Below are positions 44,795 through 54,292 of a DNA stretch of 64,000 bases, in pieces. Below the pieces are notes generated by a model. That model was not told the origin of the DNA, made no database searches, and worked only from the letters and a program-made list of their open reading frames with translations. The position numbers were made by a program, and so were the translations under genes. This DNA is from Kocuria carniphila (GTDB lineage Bacteria; Actinomycetota; Actinomycetes; Actinomycetales; Micrococcaceae), in NCBI RefSeq assembly GCF_004136555.1, contig NZ_NOIT01000004.1, positions 124,001-188,000 on the forward strand, in the 5' to 3' direction. Positions within the stretch are counted from its first letter, which is position 1. Every line of letters begins with the position of its first letter.

Positions 44795-46420
44795 ATGCCT
44801 ACCAACAATGCGCCCATCAATCGTCGTCAACTCGTCTCCGGCAGCCTTGCCGGCGCGGCACTCATTGCCCTCCCCGGCACCGCGATCGCCCATCGCGGCG
44901 AGCGCCCCGTACCGGGGCTGATCAGCAAGCGCCTGACTCTTCCCAGCGGCGTTGCCTCCGGTGACGTCTCCTCCAATTCGGCAGTGCTGTGGGCGCGTTC
45001 CTCGGGTCCGGGTCGCCTGCACGCCACGCTTCAGGCAATTTCCGCCGACGGCGCTCCGTTGCGCGGGCGCTTTGCCCGCGGTCTTCGCCTAACCTCCGGC
45101 TGGGCGAACCCCACGTCAGATCACACGGCCAAGATTTTCGCGGGCAAGCTGCCCTCCGGGACCCGGTTCAAGGTCACGTACGCGTTCGAGGACGATCGGG
45201 GTCGGATGGGCGAGCGTGCCATCGGCACTTTCACCACCGCTCCGGGCAAGCGTTTCGGGCCGAAGACTTCCGCAGCACAGTCCTTCGTGTGGACCGCAGA
45301 CACCGCGGGCCAGGGCTACGGCATCAACGAGGACATCGGCGGGATGCGGGGCTACGCGGCCATGCACGCCACCAAGCCGGACTTCTTCTTGCACTCCGGA
45401 GACACCGTCTACGCGGATAATCCCATCGAAAAGACCCTGGAAGTTCCGAACGAACCCCTGTGGCGCAATGTGGTCACGGAGGAGGTGTCCAAGGTGGCCG
45501 AGACGCTCAACGAGTTCCGCGGGCGCCACCGTTACAACATGATGGACAAGAATCTGCGGGCCATGTACGCGGAGGTTCCCGTGATCGCTCAGTGGGACGA
45601 TCACGAGACCACCAACAATTGGTGGCCGGGCGAGATCCTCGAGGATGAGCGCTACACGCAAGTGCGCGACGTCGACACCCTGGCCGCTCGCGGCCGTCAG
45701 GCCTGGCAGGAATACATGCCCATCGCTGATTCACGGGCGCTGTCCCGAGGCACCGGTTTCGAGCCGGCCCGCATCTACCGCAAGGTCGAGCGCGGTGACC
45801 ACTTGGACGTGTTCGCCCTGGACATGCGCACCTTCAAGAGCGAGAACACGCCGGGCAAGGAGCGGCACGAGACCGACATCCTGGGCGAAGAACAGACCCA
45901 CTGGCTCATCCGCGGACTGCGCCGTTCCCGGGCCACGTGGAAAGTGATCGGCAACGACTTGCCCCTGGGACTGGTTGTGCCGGACGGTAAGGACCAGGAG
46001 TCCATCTCCAACGCCGATCACGGTGCGCCGCTGGGTCGCGAGCTGCAGTTGGCGCGGATCCTGAAGGCCATCAAGGATTACGACATCAAGAACGTCGTGT
46101 TCCTGACCGGCGACGTCCACTATTGCGCCGCCCACCACTACTCCCCCGAGCGCGCCGCGTTCAAGGACTTCAAGCCGTTCTGGGAGTTCGTGGCCGGACC
46201 CATCAACGCCGGCGCCTTCGGCCCCAACACATTGGATCGTACCTTCGGGCCCCGCGTGGACTTCGAACAGGCCGGCCCGCCCATGGCTTCTCCGCGCAAC
46301 GGTGACCACCAGTACTTCGGTCACGTGGCCATCCCCGAGGACGGCAGCGAATTCACCGTCAAGCTGATCAACGCCAACGGCAAGGCTGTGTACCAGCGCA
46401 CGCTCACCCCTGAACGCTGA
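44795..46420 (+). CDS. phoD: Alkaline phosphatase D / phosphodiesterase, Tat-exported
   Basis: 541 residues from the ATG at 44795. The Tat signal NRRQLVSGSLAGAALIALPG (about 9-28) is clear. An N-terminal PhoD beta domain (about 50-150) precedes the metallophosphatase domain with HSGDTVYADNP, QWDDHETTNNW and FLTGDVHYCAAHHY, the metal ligands of the PhoD family. It hydrolyses phosphodiesters/monoesters outside the cell using Fe and Ca in known members. A 26-bp hairpin follows the stop. Confidence 0.93.
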   Translation: MPTNNAPINRRQLVSGSLAGAALIALPGTAIAHRGERPVPGLISKRLTLPSGVASGDVSSNSAVLWARSSGPGRLHATLQAISADGAPLRGRFARGLRLTSGWANPTSDHTAKIFAGKLPSGTRFKVTYAFEDDRGRMGERAIGTFTTAPGKRFGPKTSAAQSFVWTADTAGQGYGINEDIGGMRGYAAMHATKPDFFLHSGDTVYADNPIEKTLEVPNEPLWRNVVTEEVSKVAETLNEFRGRHRYNMMDKNLRAMYAEVPVIAQWDDHETTNNWWPGEILEDERYTQVRDVDTLAARGRQAWQEYMPIADSRALSRGTGFEPARIYRKVERGDHLDVFALDMRTFKSENTPGKERHETDILGEEQTHWLIRGLRRSRATWKVIGNDLPLGLVVPDGKDQESISNADHGAPLGRELQLARILKAIKDYDIKNVVFLTGDVHYCAAHHYSPERAAFKDFKPFWEFVAGPINAGAFGPNTLDRTFGPRVDFEQAGPPMASPRNGDHQYFGHVAIPEDGSEFTVKLINANGKAVYQRTLTPER

Positions 46421-46430
46421 TCCAACCAGG

Positions 46431-46484
46431 CACGACGCCGCCGCGGTGACCTTGGGTGCCCAAGGTCACCGCGGCGGCGTCGTG
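46431..46484. terminator. Perfect 26-bp inverted repeat after phoD
   Basis: Arms 46431-46456 and 46459-46484 are exact complements with only two bases between, so the real loop must open a few pairs. It begins 10 bases after the phoD stop, without a T-run. Confidence 0.78.
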
Positions 46485-46515
46485 GGTGTGCAATTCTCCA
46501 GGTGAGCGGTTCACA

Positions 46516-46971
46516 ATGGTGACCATGGTGAGTTTGCCGACCGGTTATTTGTTGAGAGTGGGTCCGCCCAGCGTTTCTGCGTACCTGTACTTGCGTGAGG
46601 CCACGGGCATGAGCCCTAAAACGCATCAGCAAGCCCTCGCCGGTATCGACGGCGCGTGGGCCGCCGTGCACGTGATTCACGCGCCCACCGGGGAGACGGT
46701 GGCCATGGGTCGTGTGATCGGGGACGGCGGCTGGTACTTCCACATCATTGACATGGCCGTACTTCCGGAACATCAACGCCAAGGGCTCGGGGACACGATC
46801 CTCACGTGGTTGCTGGACCGAATTCGCCAGGATGCTCCCCCGGACGCGTTCGTCAGTCTCATGGCGGACCCACCCGGGCGCAGCCTCTACGAACGACACG
46901 GATTCAAGGACCGTTCACCGCGCAACGTGGGAATGAGCCGACTGCTCGAACGACAGGTGGACGATGACTGA
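46516..46971 (+). CDS. GNAT family acetyltransferase
   Basis: 151 residues from the ATG at 46516 (AGGTGAG upstream); an ATG three codons later is possible. The acetyl-CoA loop is in DMAVLPEHQRQGLGDTILTW (about 78-97), and a C-terminal SLYERHGFKDR (about 125-135) is typical. The substrate is not known. The stop overlaps the start of the following esterase gene by eight bases. Confidence 0.85.
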   Translation: MVTMVSLPTGYLLRVGPPSVSAYLYLREATGMSPKTHQQALAGIDGAWAAVHVIHAPTGETVAMGRVIGDGGWYFHIIDMAVLPEHQRQGLGDTILTWLLDRIRQDAPPDAFVSLMADPPGRSLYERHGFKDRSPRNVGMSRLLERQVDDD

Positions 46972-48292
46972 GGCCGCAATGCACAACCAGCCGATCTGGC
47001 ACGCCCCCGTGGGAACCGTGGCCGGCTGGCACGACGGCCCCGTGGATCGCGCTACCGGCATCCGCTATGCGCGCGCGGACAGGCTGGAGGCCCCCACCCC
47101 GGTGGGCGATGCGACCGAACCGATCCAGGCGACGTCGTGGTCCCCGGCCTGCCCTCAGGCACCCGTGCCGCTGCTGGACGACGCGGTGGGCAGCAGCATC
47201 GGCAAGCTTCCCGTGGACGAGGACTGCATGCGGCTCTCGATCACCGTTCCTGCGGGCACCGAACCCGACGCGAACCTACCCGTGATGGTGTGGATCCACG
47301 GGGGATCGTACGTGTCCGGCGCAGGTGACGCACCGTTCTACGACCCGAGCACGCTGGTGGCTGAGCAGAACGTGGTGGTCGTCAACGTGACCTACCGCCT
47401 GGGCCTGTTCGGGTACCTGGGTGACGGTCGAACCAGCCCCGCCAACCTGGGTCTGCTCGATCAGATCGAGGCGCTGCGCTGGGTGCATTGCAATATTGCG
47501 GCCTTCGGCGGCGACACGGCCAATGTCACGATTTTCGGTCAATCCGCCGGGGGCGACGCCGCCGCCCATCTCATGATCGCCGAGGGCACCCGGGGCCTGT
47601 TCCGCCGTGCGATCGTGCAGAGCGCACCGTTCGGTCTCATGAAGAGCCGCAGCAAAATGAACAAGGTGATGTCCCGCACCGCGAGTGGTCTGGCGCCCGA
47701 CGCGCATTGGGAAGACGTGACGGCCGCGCAGTCGACGGTCGAGAAAGCGGCGTCGCGCTTCGGTCTGAAGGGGCAGATGCCCTTCGGCGTGCAGTACGGC
47801 CACGCGCCACTGCCTGCCGAGAAAGTTCTGGATGCGGCCTGGCGCGAGGTGGCTCCACAGGTGGACGTGCTCGTGGGATACACGACCCGCGAGGTCGCCC
47901 TGTTTGCAGCCGCCGTCCCGATGCTCCTCAAGCGGCTCGAGAAACCGAAGCGTGACCCCGCCCTGGAGCAGTTGGTGGTCAAGCCGCTGACCAAGCGGAT
48001 CTACGGAACCGGAGCGAAGGCCTTCGCCTCGAGGCACGCGGCAGCCGGGGGCAAAGTGACGGGCTACGTGTTGTCGTACGGCAACGAGGAGCATCCGTTG
48101 AATGCGGCCCACATTGCCGAACTGCCGTTGCTCTTTCCGTCAAGCGCGTGGGAGGGCGCGCCCAGTGCGCTGGGGCTGAGCCTCAACGACATGCAGGAAC
48201 GCGGGCGGCTGCTGCGAACCCAGTGGGCGGAATTCGCTCGGGGTAATTCGGTGAACAGCCTGCCGGATATCGGGTTCCGGGTCATCGACTGA
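46964..48292 (+). CDS. Type B carboxylesterase
   Basis: 442 residues, slightly short for the family. Oxyanion motif VMVWIHGGSYVSGAG (about 107-121), nucleophile in TIFGQSAGGDAA and the late His in NAAHIAELPLLF are present. A middle part seems reduced. No signal peptide, so it is cytoplasmic. It hydrolyses carboxylic esters or xenobiotics of unknown type. Coupled with the GNAT gene by overlap. Confidence 0.88.
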   Translation: MTEAAMHNQPIWHAPVGTVAGWHDGPVDRATGIRYARADRLEAPTPVGDATEPIQATSWSPACPQAPVPLLDDAVGSSIGKLPVDEDCMRLSITVPAGTEPDANLPVMVWIHGGSYVSGAGDAPFYDPSTLVAEQNVVVVNVTYRLGLFGYLGDGRTSPANLGLLDQIEALRWVHCNIAAFGGDTANVTIFGQSAGGDAAAHLMIAEGTRGLFRRAIVQSAPFGLMKSRSKMNKVMSRTASGLAPDAHWEDVTAAQSTVEKAASRFGLKGQMPFGVQYGHAPLPAEKVLDAAWREVAPQVDVLVGYTTREVALFAAAVPMLLKRLEKPKRDPALEQLVVKPLTKRIYGTGAKAFASRHAAAGGKVTGYVLSYGNEEHPLNAAHIAELPLLFPSSAWEGAPSALGLSLNDMQERGRLLRTQWAEFARGNSVNSLPDIGFRVID

Positions 48293-48334
48293 GTCGACTC
48301 ACCGGTACTTGCCCTGGTGGTGGACGGCCTCTGC

Positions 48335-49183
48335 CTAGGACAACACCAACTTCGGCCCGGCTCCGTCGTGGCTGGGCCCCGGTAGCGGAGGCTGTGTCGG
48401 ATACCGCTCCGCCGCGTGCCCCTCACGCTCCAGGAACTCGGTCAACTCGTTGATCGTGCTCATGAGTGGTGCGGGGAACACCACCGTTGAGTTCTTGTCG
48501 ACGCCAAGTTCCACCAAGGTCTGCAGGTTGCGCAGTTGCAGGGCCAGCGGGTGTGCCATCATGACGTCCGAGGCCTCACCCAACGCGGCCGCGGCCCTTG
48601 CCTCGCCTTCGGCGTTGATGATCTTGGACCTCTTCTCCCGTTCCGCCTCTGCCTGCCGGGCCATCGCGCGCTTCATGCTCTCGGGCAGTTGGATGTCCTT
48701 GAGTTCGACCAGCACTACTTCGACTCCCCACTCGACGGTTGCGCGATCGAGGATGATCTTGATGTCCAAATTGATCTGATCGGTTTCGGACAAGATGTCA
48801 TCCAATGAATGCTGGCCAACCACCTTGCGCAGCGTGGTTTGGGCAATCTGATTGATGGCCGCACCGATGTTCTCAATGGCGATCACGGATTTGACCGGTT
48901 CAACGACCCGGAAATACGCCACCGCCGAAACATCCACGCTCACGTTGTCCCGGGTGATGATCCCCTGAGACTGGATCGGCATGGTCACGATGCGCGTGGA
49001 CACTCTGTGGAGCACGTCGACGGCCGGAACGATGAGCCGAATCCCCGGCTCTCGCACTCCGTTCAGTCGTCCGAAGCGGAGGATGACACCTTTTTCGTAC
49101 TGCTTGATGACTCGTATCGACATGATGGCGAGCAAGACCACAACCACCAGTAGAACGAGCAGGATGATGATGAGTGTGCTCAT
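48335..49183 (-). CDS. SPFH/stomatin-like (slipin) membrane protein
   Basis: 282 residues. One N-terminal membrane helix (MSTLIIILLVLLVVVVLLAI) precedes an SPFH domain (about 25-185) with EKGVILRFGRLNGVREPGIR and GVEVVLVELKDIQLPESMKR, and a helical flotillin-like oligomerisation part (AEAEREKRSKIINAEGEARA). Slipins form membrane scaffolds and often pair with an NfeD-type protein, none of which is adjacent. The Pro-rich tail is poorly conserved. Confidence 0.92.
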   Translation of the reverse strand: MSTLIIILLVLLVVVVLLAIMSIRVIKQYEKGVILRFGRLNGVREPGIRLIVPAVDVLHRVSTRIVTMPIQSQGIITRDNVSVDVSAVAYFRVVEPVKSVIAIENIGAAINQIAQTTLRKVVGQHSLDDILSETDQINLDIKIILDRATVEWGVEVVLVELKDIQLPESMKRAMARQAEAEREKRSKIINAEGEARAAAALGEASDVMMAHPLALQLRNLQTLVELGVDKNSTVVFPAPLMSTINELTEFLEREGHAAERYPTQPPLPGPSHDGAGPKLVLS

Positions 49184-49303
49184 GACGGCACCCCTCTAGC
49201 ACTAGACATGCCGGCGGTGCGACCGAGCGTTCTTTGTGGACGATCATCGCCGCCCTGTACCGTCAAGCGTACGCTCGCCCAGTCGCACCGGAGAGGCCCC
49301 CGG

Positions 49304-49525
49304 TCAGCTCTTTTCGGGATCAGAGACGGGTGTGGCCTGAGGTGTGAACAAGTCCTCGATGCGACAGCCGAACACCTCAGCGATTCGGAACGCCAGTGGG
49401 AGGCTCGGATCAAAACGGCCTCGCTCGATGGAGATCACGGTCTGCCGGGACACCCCCAACAACGCGGCCAAGTGGGCCTGCGACCAGGACCGCTCCCCGC
49501 GTTGCTCGGCAATGATGTTCTCCAC
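49304..49525 (-). CDS. XRE-family transcriptional regulator
   Basis: 73 residues with an HTH: WSQAHLAALLGVSRQTVISI (about 14-33), then ERGRFDPSLPLAFRIAEVFG. Small regulators of this type commonly control a membrane partner. The start overlaps the stop of the upstream membrane protein by one base, which suggests such a pair. Confidence 0.88.
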   Translation of the reverse strand: MENIIAEQRGERSWSQAHLAALLGVSRQTVISIERGRFDPSLPLAFRIAEVFGCRIEDLFTPQATPVSDPEKS

Positions 49526-49959
49526 TAGGAGTCCCGCCTTCTGGCCACCCAGAAACGAACCGCGAAACTGACCACCGCCAACACCAGGATCAGGGTCAGA
49601 ACAACCATCCCGCTGACTTCAAGCCGGGTGATCGCCAGGACGAACAGCGCAATACCGGCCGTGGTGATGATGTTGTGGAATGCCCCCGAGGTGGCCTTGT
49701 CATACCACCGGCGCTCAATGTTGTCCTCCGCGTGCTCATCCGACTCCACCGTGTACTTGGAGACGAACAACACCCAGCCCAGGGCGAAGAACGTTCCCGC
49801 GGTACAGGCCGCAAAGATTACGAATCCGAGCAATCTGTTCTCGTCGTAGAACAACGACGCAATGGCCCCCACGATGGAGGCGAGCACAAGGGCCGCAAGA
49901 ACGCTCAGCACGTAGGCCGAGAGTGGTGCCTTGCCAGCGGTGCGGGTTGTTGTTGCCAT
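49525..49959 (-). CDS. Four-helix membrane protein paired with XRE regulator
   Basis: 144 residues from the ATG at 49959, set by AGGGAG five bases upstream; the adjacent ATG at 49962 is too close. Four membrane helices are at about 13-34, 44-64, 90-110 and 115-135, with an acidic loop VESDEHAEDNIERRW. The pattern is like DUF2178-type proteins of XRE-linked pairs. Function is unknown. Confidence 0.72.
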   Translation of the reverse strand: MATTTRTAGKAPLSAYVLSVLAALVLASIVGAIASLFYDENRLLGFVIFAACTAGTFFALGWVLFVSKYTVESDEHAEDNIERRWYDKATSGAFHNIITTAGIALFVLAITRLEVSGMVVLTLILVLAVVSFAVRFWVARRRDS

Positions 49960-50045
49960 CATGACTCCCTTGATATGGGCTTGTGCGGCCCTTCCGGCTA
50001 TGTAAAGCGCACTTGACTCAGTCAAGCAAGCTTTACCATTCGACG

Positions 50046-50621
50046 TCAAGGGTGTTTGACAACAATTCCAGCGGCCTTCGCGATCTCCCGGTAGGCCGCC
50101 GCTAAGTCGTCAACACTCGCGTGGGCATTGAGACCGCTGGGGTTAGGCGCGACCCACAACTGCACACCGGGCCACGGGGAGTCCTGCTTTCCCAGTTGCG
50201 CCTTCGGGAGTTTGAAGGCCGAGCGGTAGGCGGTAATACCCAGAACAGCGACCACCTTGGGTTTTCGCTCGGCCACGAGCCGATTCAACCGATCCGCACC
50301 GGCCAACAGTTCTCCGCGGGACAGCTCATCTGCCCGTGCGGTGGCCCGCGGGCAGATGTTGCTGTTGCCGATGCCCTTGCTCGTCAATTGTGCGAGGTCT
50401 GATTCCGAGTAACCGTCCCTCGCGTCGATGAGAGTATCGGTGATGCCCGCTCGGTACAGAGCCGGATAGAAGCGGTTGCCGGGCCGCGCGAAGTGAGCAC
50501 CCGTAGCCGCCGTCCATAAACTGGGATTGATGCCCACGAACAGGAGATTCAGCGGATCGGGTAGCAGGTCCGGCACCGTGCAATCGCGGAACGTCTCAAG
50601 TTCTGCACGCGAAAATCCCAT
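50046..50621 (-). CDS. mug: Mismatch-specific DNA glycosylase
   Basis: 191 residues. Catalytic motif LLFVGINPSLWTAATGAHFA (about 26-45), followed by RPGNRFYPALYRAG and the late APNPSGLNAHAS, as in the Mug/TDG family. It removes uracil or thymine mispaired with guanine and ethenocytosine. The end lies close to the membrane-protein gene region but separate transcripts are likely. Confidence 0.92.
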   Translation of the reverse strand: MGFSRAELETFRDCTVPDLLPDPLNLLFVGINPSLWTAATGAHFARPGNRFYPALYRAGITDTLIDARDGYSESDLAQLTSKGIGNSNICPRATARADELSRGELLAGADRLNRLVAERKPKVVAVLGITAYRSAFKLPKAQLGKQDSPWPGVQLWVAPNPSGLNAHASVDDLAAAYREIAKAAGIVVKHP

Positions 50622-50686
50622 GTGATCAGGCTATCCGTGTGGTGCCCGTCCTCCTCAAGTACATCCGGGGACCCGCACGGCCACTG

Positions 50687-51574
50687 TTACGACCGTTGAG
50701 CCGATCGCACGGCAGCGGCACTGGCCAGAATCACAAGCCCGATGCCCGCGATTTCCAGAACATCGAGTGCCTGACCCAGCATGACCCACCCCACGAGTGC
50801 CGCGATCGCCGGTGCCAGACTCACCAGAATCGCGAATGTTTCCGCAGCAAGGAGCCGCAGCGATGCGAGCTCCAGGGCATAGGGTACCGCCGAGGACATC
50901 ACGGCGATCAGCGCGCCGATCAGCAATACCCACGGGTCCAGGAGTTCGACGCCGCCGCTGGCCACTCCGAACGGCGCGGCCAGGAGCGCACCCACCACCA
51001 TGGCGAGCGCGAGACCTTGTGTACCGGGAAATTCCCGCCCGGCTTGGCGGGACATGAGGATATACAGCGCCCACATGCACGCGGCGGCCAAGGCGAAGGC
51101 CACGCCCACCGGATCCAGGCCGTCCGTACTGGGCCCCACGCCGCTGAGCAGGAGCACTCCAACGAGCGCCAGCCCGGCCCACAACAGACCGCTCAATTTA
51201 CGGGACAACACGACCGACAACACCAGGGGCCCGAGCAGTTCAATGGTCACCGCAACACCAAGCGGCAAGCGGGCAATGGCCTGATAGATACACATGTTCA
51301 TGGCTCCGAGACTCAACCCGAACCCGAGGATCACCGGCAGCTTCTTGGTCGTGATCGCACGAACCGAGGGTCGGAACACGATCCACAACAGCACCGATGA
51401 AATGAGCAGGCGCAGAAAGACCGCACCCTGTGCACCCACGCGATCGAAGATCTGATACGCAATGGCCGCACCGGTCTGGGTAACGAGCGCCGCTGCGACG
51501 ACCAAGGCGACGCCAGCCGCGGAGGACCCCGGCGCCGTCGGCGGATGAGAACGAGACGAGCGATTGGTCACCAC
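50687..51574 (-). CDS. EamA-type exporter (RhtA-like)
   Basis: About 295 residues if the GTG at 51574 or 51571 is used; the open frame extends upstream but lacks membrane pattern there. Ten helices form two EamA repeats (FLRLLISSVLLWIVFRP; LGAMNMCIYQAIARLPLGVA is the RhtA-like signature). Such proteins export amino acids such as threonine and homoserine; the substrate here is not proven. Confidence 0.85.
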   Translation of the reverse strand: MVTNRSSRSHPPTAPGSSAAGVALVVAAALVTQTGAAIAYQIFDRVGAQGAVFLRLLISSVLLWIVFRPSVRAITTKKLPVILGFGLSLGAMNMCIYQAIARLPLGVAVTIELLGPLVLSVVLSRKLSGLLWAGLALVGVLLLSGVGPSTDGLDPVGVAFALAAACMWALYILMSRQAGREFPGTQGLALAMVVGALLAAPFGVASGGVELLDPWVLLIGALIAVMSSAVPYALELASLRLLAAETFAILVSLAPAIAALVGWVMLGQALDVLEIAGIGLVILASAAAVRSAQRS

Positions 51575-51673
51575 ACCGAATGTACGCGGTTCCGAGCTTT
51601 GGTGGCACCGGTCGATAGCCTGAATAGTGGCTGACTGCATGACCCCCATCACACAACCAGGGCGAGGGTTAAC

Positions 51674-52378
51674 GTGAACGATCAACGTGTCCTAGGGCAA
51701 TTCGAAACACTCAAGAATTCTGGAACCGTGCAGCTTTCAACGAACCGCGGGAAATTGATTTTCCTGTTTCTGCTCACCCTGGTCTTCACGCTCTTCGGCC
51801 TGGGAATGATGTTCGCGTCCTCTGGACAGGCCGCGACGGTAGCAGGGATGTTCGGGTCCGGATCCTTCTGGATCGGGCTCCTGGTGGTGGTGTTCTTCGG
51901 CATCTTAGGTATTCCGTCCCTGTTCTCCCAGATCGTTCAGAAGCGGCAACTGACTCTGGATAAACAGGGTTTCCGCTACGGGAAGCCCCATTCGGCGGGC
52001 ACCGATCCCGAGCTCGAGATCCGCTGGGACGAGGTGGAAGGAATGGGGCTGGCGCGCGTGAGCCGTTCAACCATGGTCGCGATGAAGCTGACTTCCGAAG
52101 GCTACGAACGCTACGAATCTCAGCTGACGGGCTCTACACGCCAATTGGCCAAGGCCAATCAAAGGATGATGGGCGAGGGCATGATTGCCCTTCCGGCCAC
52201 CATCGGTGGCGGGCCCAAGGAACTAGTGACTTTGCTGGGACTGGCGCACGGTCAGTACGGCCCTCCTGAAGTGCGCGAAGGGTATGCGCGTGCCCAGGCG
52301 GAGGCTCATGCAGATGCCGAGGCTGTTACTCATGATCCGCGAGCTGAACGACCCCGCACTGCCGACCCTCAGGAGTAA
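51674..52378 (+). CDS. Hypothetical membrane protein
   Basis: 234 residues from a GTG with GCGAGGG upstream. Two membrane helices (about 20-40 and 50-72) are followed by a soluble part (LTLDKQGFRYGKPHSAGTDP and EIRWDEVEGMGLARVSRSTM) that looks like a PH-type beta domain, then a helical, Ala/Glu-rich tail. No known role. The stop overlaps the facing TspO-like gene by ten bases. Confidence 0.65.
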   Translation: MNDQRVLGQFETLKNSGTVQLSTNRGKLIFLFLLTLVFTLFGLGMMFASSGQAATVAGMFGSGSFWIGLLVVVFFGILGIPSLFSQIVQKRQLTLDKQGFRYGKPHSAGTDPELEIRWDEVEGMGLARVSRSTMVAMKLTSEGYERYESQLTGSTRQLAKANQRMMGEGMIALPATIGGGPKELVTLLGLAHGQYGPPEVREGYARAQAEAHADAEAVTHDPRAERPRTADPQE

Positions 52379-53184
52379 GCGGGTTCTCGATCCAGGCTGC
52401 GGCACTGACGAGCTGACCGGTAGAGCCGTCCACGACCTAGAGCCCAGATGATCAGAACAATCGCGGACAGAATGCCCGCCGCGATACCGACGAGCTGTGA
52501 GGCCGGCTCATCGGTGAGACGAGCCACGCTGATCCAGGCCAGTGCCCAGGCGATACCGGCGGCCACCGCGAACCGGGGGCCCAGGACGATCACGTAGACG
52601 GCGGACAGTACCACCGCAACGGTCATCACGGTCACGGCGATCCACTCATCTGATGGGCCTCCAGAACCCCAGCCTGATGCGGATCCGGCTGCCGCGATAT
52701 TGGCGCACGTTGCCGCCGTGACCCAACCGAGGTACAAGCCAAAGGTGCCGTCCACGATGAGCTTACCGAGCGGCGTCGTCCCGGGATTTTCGCGCAGACG
52801 CTTGACCAGAATTCCCAACGTGATCGCGAGCGCCAGGATGACCAGGACGCTGACCCAGATCCAACCGACCTGGGTGACCAGCAACCACACCGCATTGAGG
52901 ATCATGGTGATGCCGGCGAGCCACCCGATCCGGCGTTCGCGTGAGGTGGTGGCCACGCGAGGGAGCCACTGCCAGATGGTGTAGGCGAAGAGGCCGAGGT
53001 AAATCACGGACCAAATCGAGAACGCCGTGCCGAGCGGGGCAATAAGAGTGGCATCAGCGGAGAGCGCACCACCGGAGGACTCCGCAACCCGTGTACCGAT
53101 CACCCCTGTTCCCACAAGCGTGCCGATGACACAGAAGATTTCAGCGGCAGTGACGAATAGGCGGCGGGCCAGATCGGTGTTCAT
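52369..53184 (-). CDS. TspO/MBR-like membrane protein
   Basis: 271 residues from the ATG at 53184. About eight hydrophobic helices; the core PLGTAFSIWSVIYLGLFAYT, NAVWLLVTQVGWIW and VDGTFGLYLGWVTAAT resembles the tryptophan-rich TspO family, which binds porphyrins, with added C-terminal helices. The size is larger than the 150-170 residues of standard TspO. It may be a separate, related family. Confidence 0.7.
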   Translation of the reverse strand: MNTDLARRLFVTAAEIFCVIGTLVGTGVIGTRVAESSGGALSADATLIAPLGTAFSIWSVIYLGLFAYTIWQWLPRVATTSRERRIGWLAGITMILNAVWLLVTQVGWIWVSVLVILALAITLGILVKRLRENPGTTPLGKLIVDGTFGLYLGWVTAATCANIAAAGSASGWGSGGPSDEWIAVTVMTVAVVLSAVYVIVLGPRFAVAAGIAWALAWISVARLTDEPASQLVGIAAGILSAIVLIIWALGRGRLYRSARQCRSLDREPAYS

Positions 53185-53271
53185 GACTCTCCTCAGGTAG
53201 CGTCCCGCCACCGTAGCGAAGAAACCATAAGACAACTGATTAACAGCCGCGTGTGACGTGCACTAATACTC

Positions 53272-53403
53272 TCAGCCGGGTGTGACGCAGTGGTCGGAAG
53301 CTTTTGCGAGGCGCGCGTCAAAGGTCAGCACTTTGCATCCCAACGCCTCTGCGAGAACCACGTACATCGCGTCATGTGAGGAAATGTTGTGCCTAAAGCT
53401 GGC
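53272..53403 (-). pseudogene. PIN-domain (VapC-like) toxin remnant
   Basis: A fragment of about 43 codons reads SFRHNISSHDAMYVVLAEAL then GCKVLTFDARLAKASDHC and a stop. This is the C-terminal half of VapC-type PIN nucleases, with the conserved D in SHDAMYV and the TFDARLA motif. No start and no antitoxin gene are nearby; upstream bases belong to the esterase gene, so it is a decayed remnant. Confidence 0.75.
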
Positions 53404-53413
53404 CTTCCGATCC

Positions 53414-54235
53414 CTACTTCCGCTCGGACAACAGGAACGTCCGCAGAGCATTGATGACTTCCTGCGGGCGGTCCGAATGCACCCAGTGGCTGGCTCCGCG
53501 CACCTTCAAGCGAATGGTGCTGGGGAAGAGCGCGCGCATGACGGGCTCGTCCTCGTCCTTGACGTAGTTGGACTTCTCGCCGGCGATCCAGAGCACCCGG
53601 CCGGGGAACTGGACCTGGTCGAGATCGGTCTCGATGTCCGGGAAGCCCATGATGGTTTCCAGCTCGGAGCGCAGCAGGGTGAGGTTGGGCTGCCAACGCA
53701 GACCGTCGCCATCGTTCTTGAGATTCTGGAGCAGGAACCCGCGCACGCCGGCCTCACGGATGGGGTCTTTGAGAGCGGCGTCCACGTCGGAGCGGCGCTC
53801 GGCGGATTCAATGTCCACGGCCGCGAGCGCGTCCAGGAGGTGATGGAATTCGCTGCGACTCGAACCCGAACCCACGGGCGAAATGTCAATGATCACCAGC
53901 TTGCGCACCAACTCCGGATGACGCAGGGCAAGCACCATGGCCACTTTGCCACCCATCGAGTGACCGACCACGTCCACGGGGCCGTCCGCGGCGAAACTGC
54001 TCTCGAGATGCTCCGCCACCTGATCCGCGAGTTGCAGATAATCGAGTTCCTCGGTCCAGTCCGACTGGCCGTGGTTCGGCAGATCCACCAGCAGGCTGCG
54101 GAACTCGGGCTGCAGACCCTTGGCGATCATGCTGAAGTTCTTACCCCGGCCGAACAGGCCGTGGAGGAACACGACGCGGTGATCGCCGTCGCCGGTTTCG
54201 ACGGAATGAACGGTGGTTGAGCTCGTATCAGTCAC
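53414..54235 (-). CDS. Alpha/beta hydrolase (YbfF-like esterase)
   Basis: 273 residues. HGLFGRGKNFSMIAKGLQPE (about 25-44) holds the oxyanion region, VVGHSMGGKVAMVLALRHPE (about 88-107) the nucleophile Ser, and VRGASHWVHSDRPQEVINAL the catalytic His. Similar to YbfF thioesterases/esterases. The substrate is unknown. A separate unit, downstream of the DUF3072 gene. Confidence 0.9.
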   Translation of the reverse strand: MTDTSSTTVHSVETGDGDHRVVFLHGLFGRGKNFSMIAKGLQPEFRSLLVDLPNHGQSDWTEELDYLQLADQVAEHLESSFAADGPVDVVGHSMGGKVAMVLALRHPELVRKLVIIDISPVGSGSSRSEFHHLLDALAAVDIESAERRSDVDAALKDPIREAGVRGFLLQNLKNDGDGLRWQPNLTLLRSELETIMGFPDIETDLDQVQFPGRVLWIAGEKSNYVKDEDEPVMRALFPSTIRLKVRGASHWVHSDRPQEVINALRTFLLSERK

Positions 54236-54292
54236 CCGACCAATCTACTGGTCACGCTGCCCCACCACCCAAGTCGAACACGGCGGGACGAG

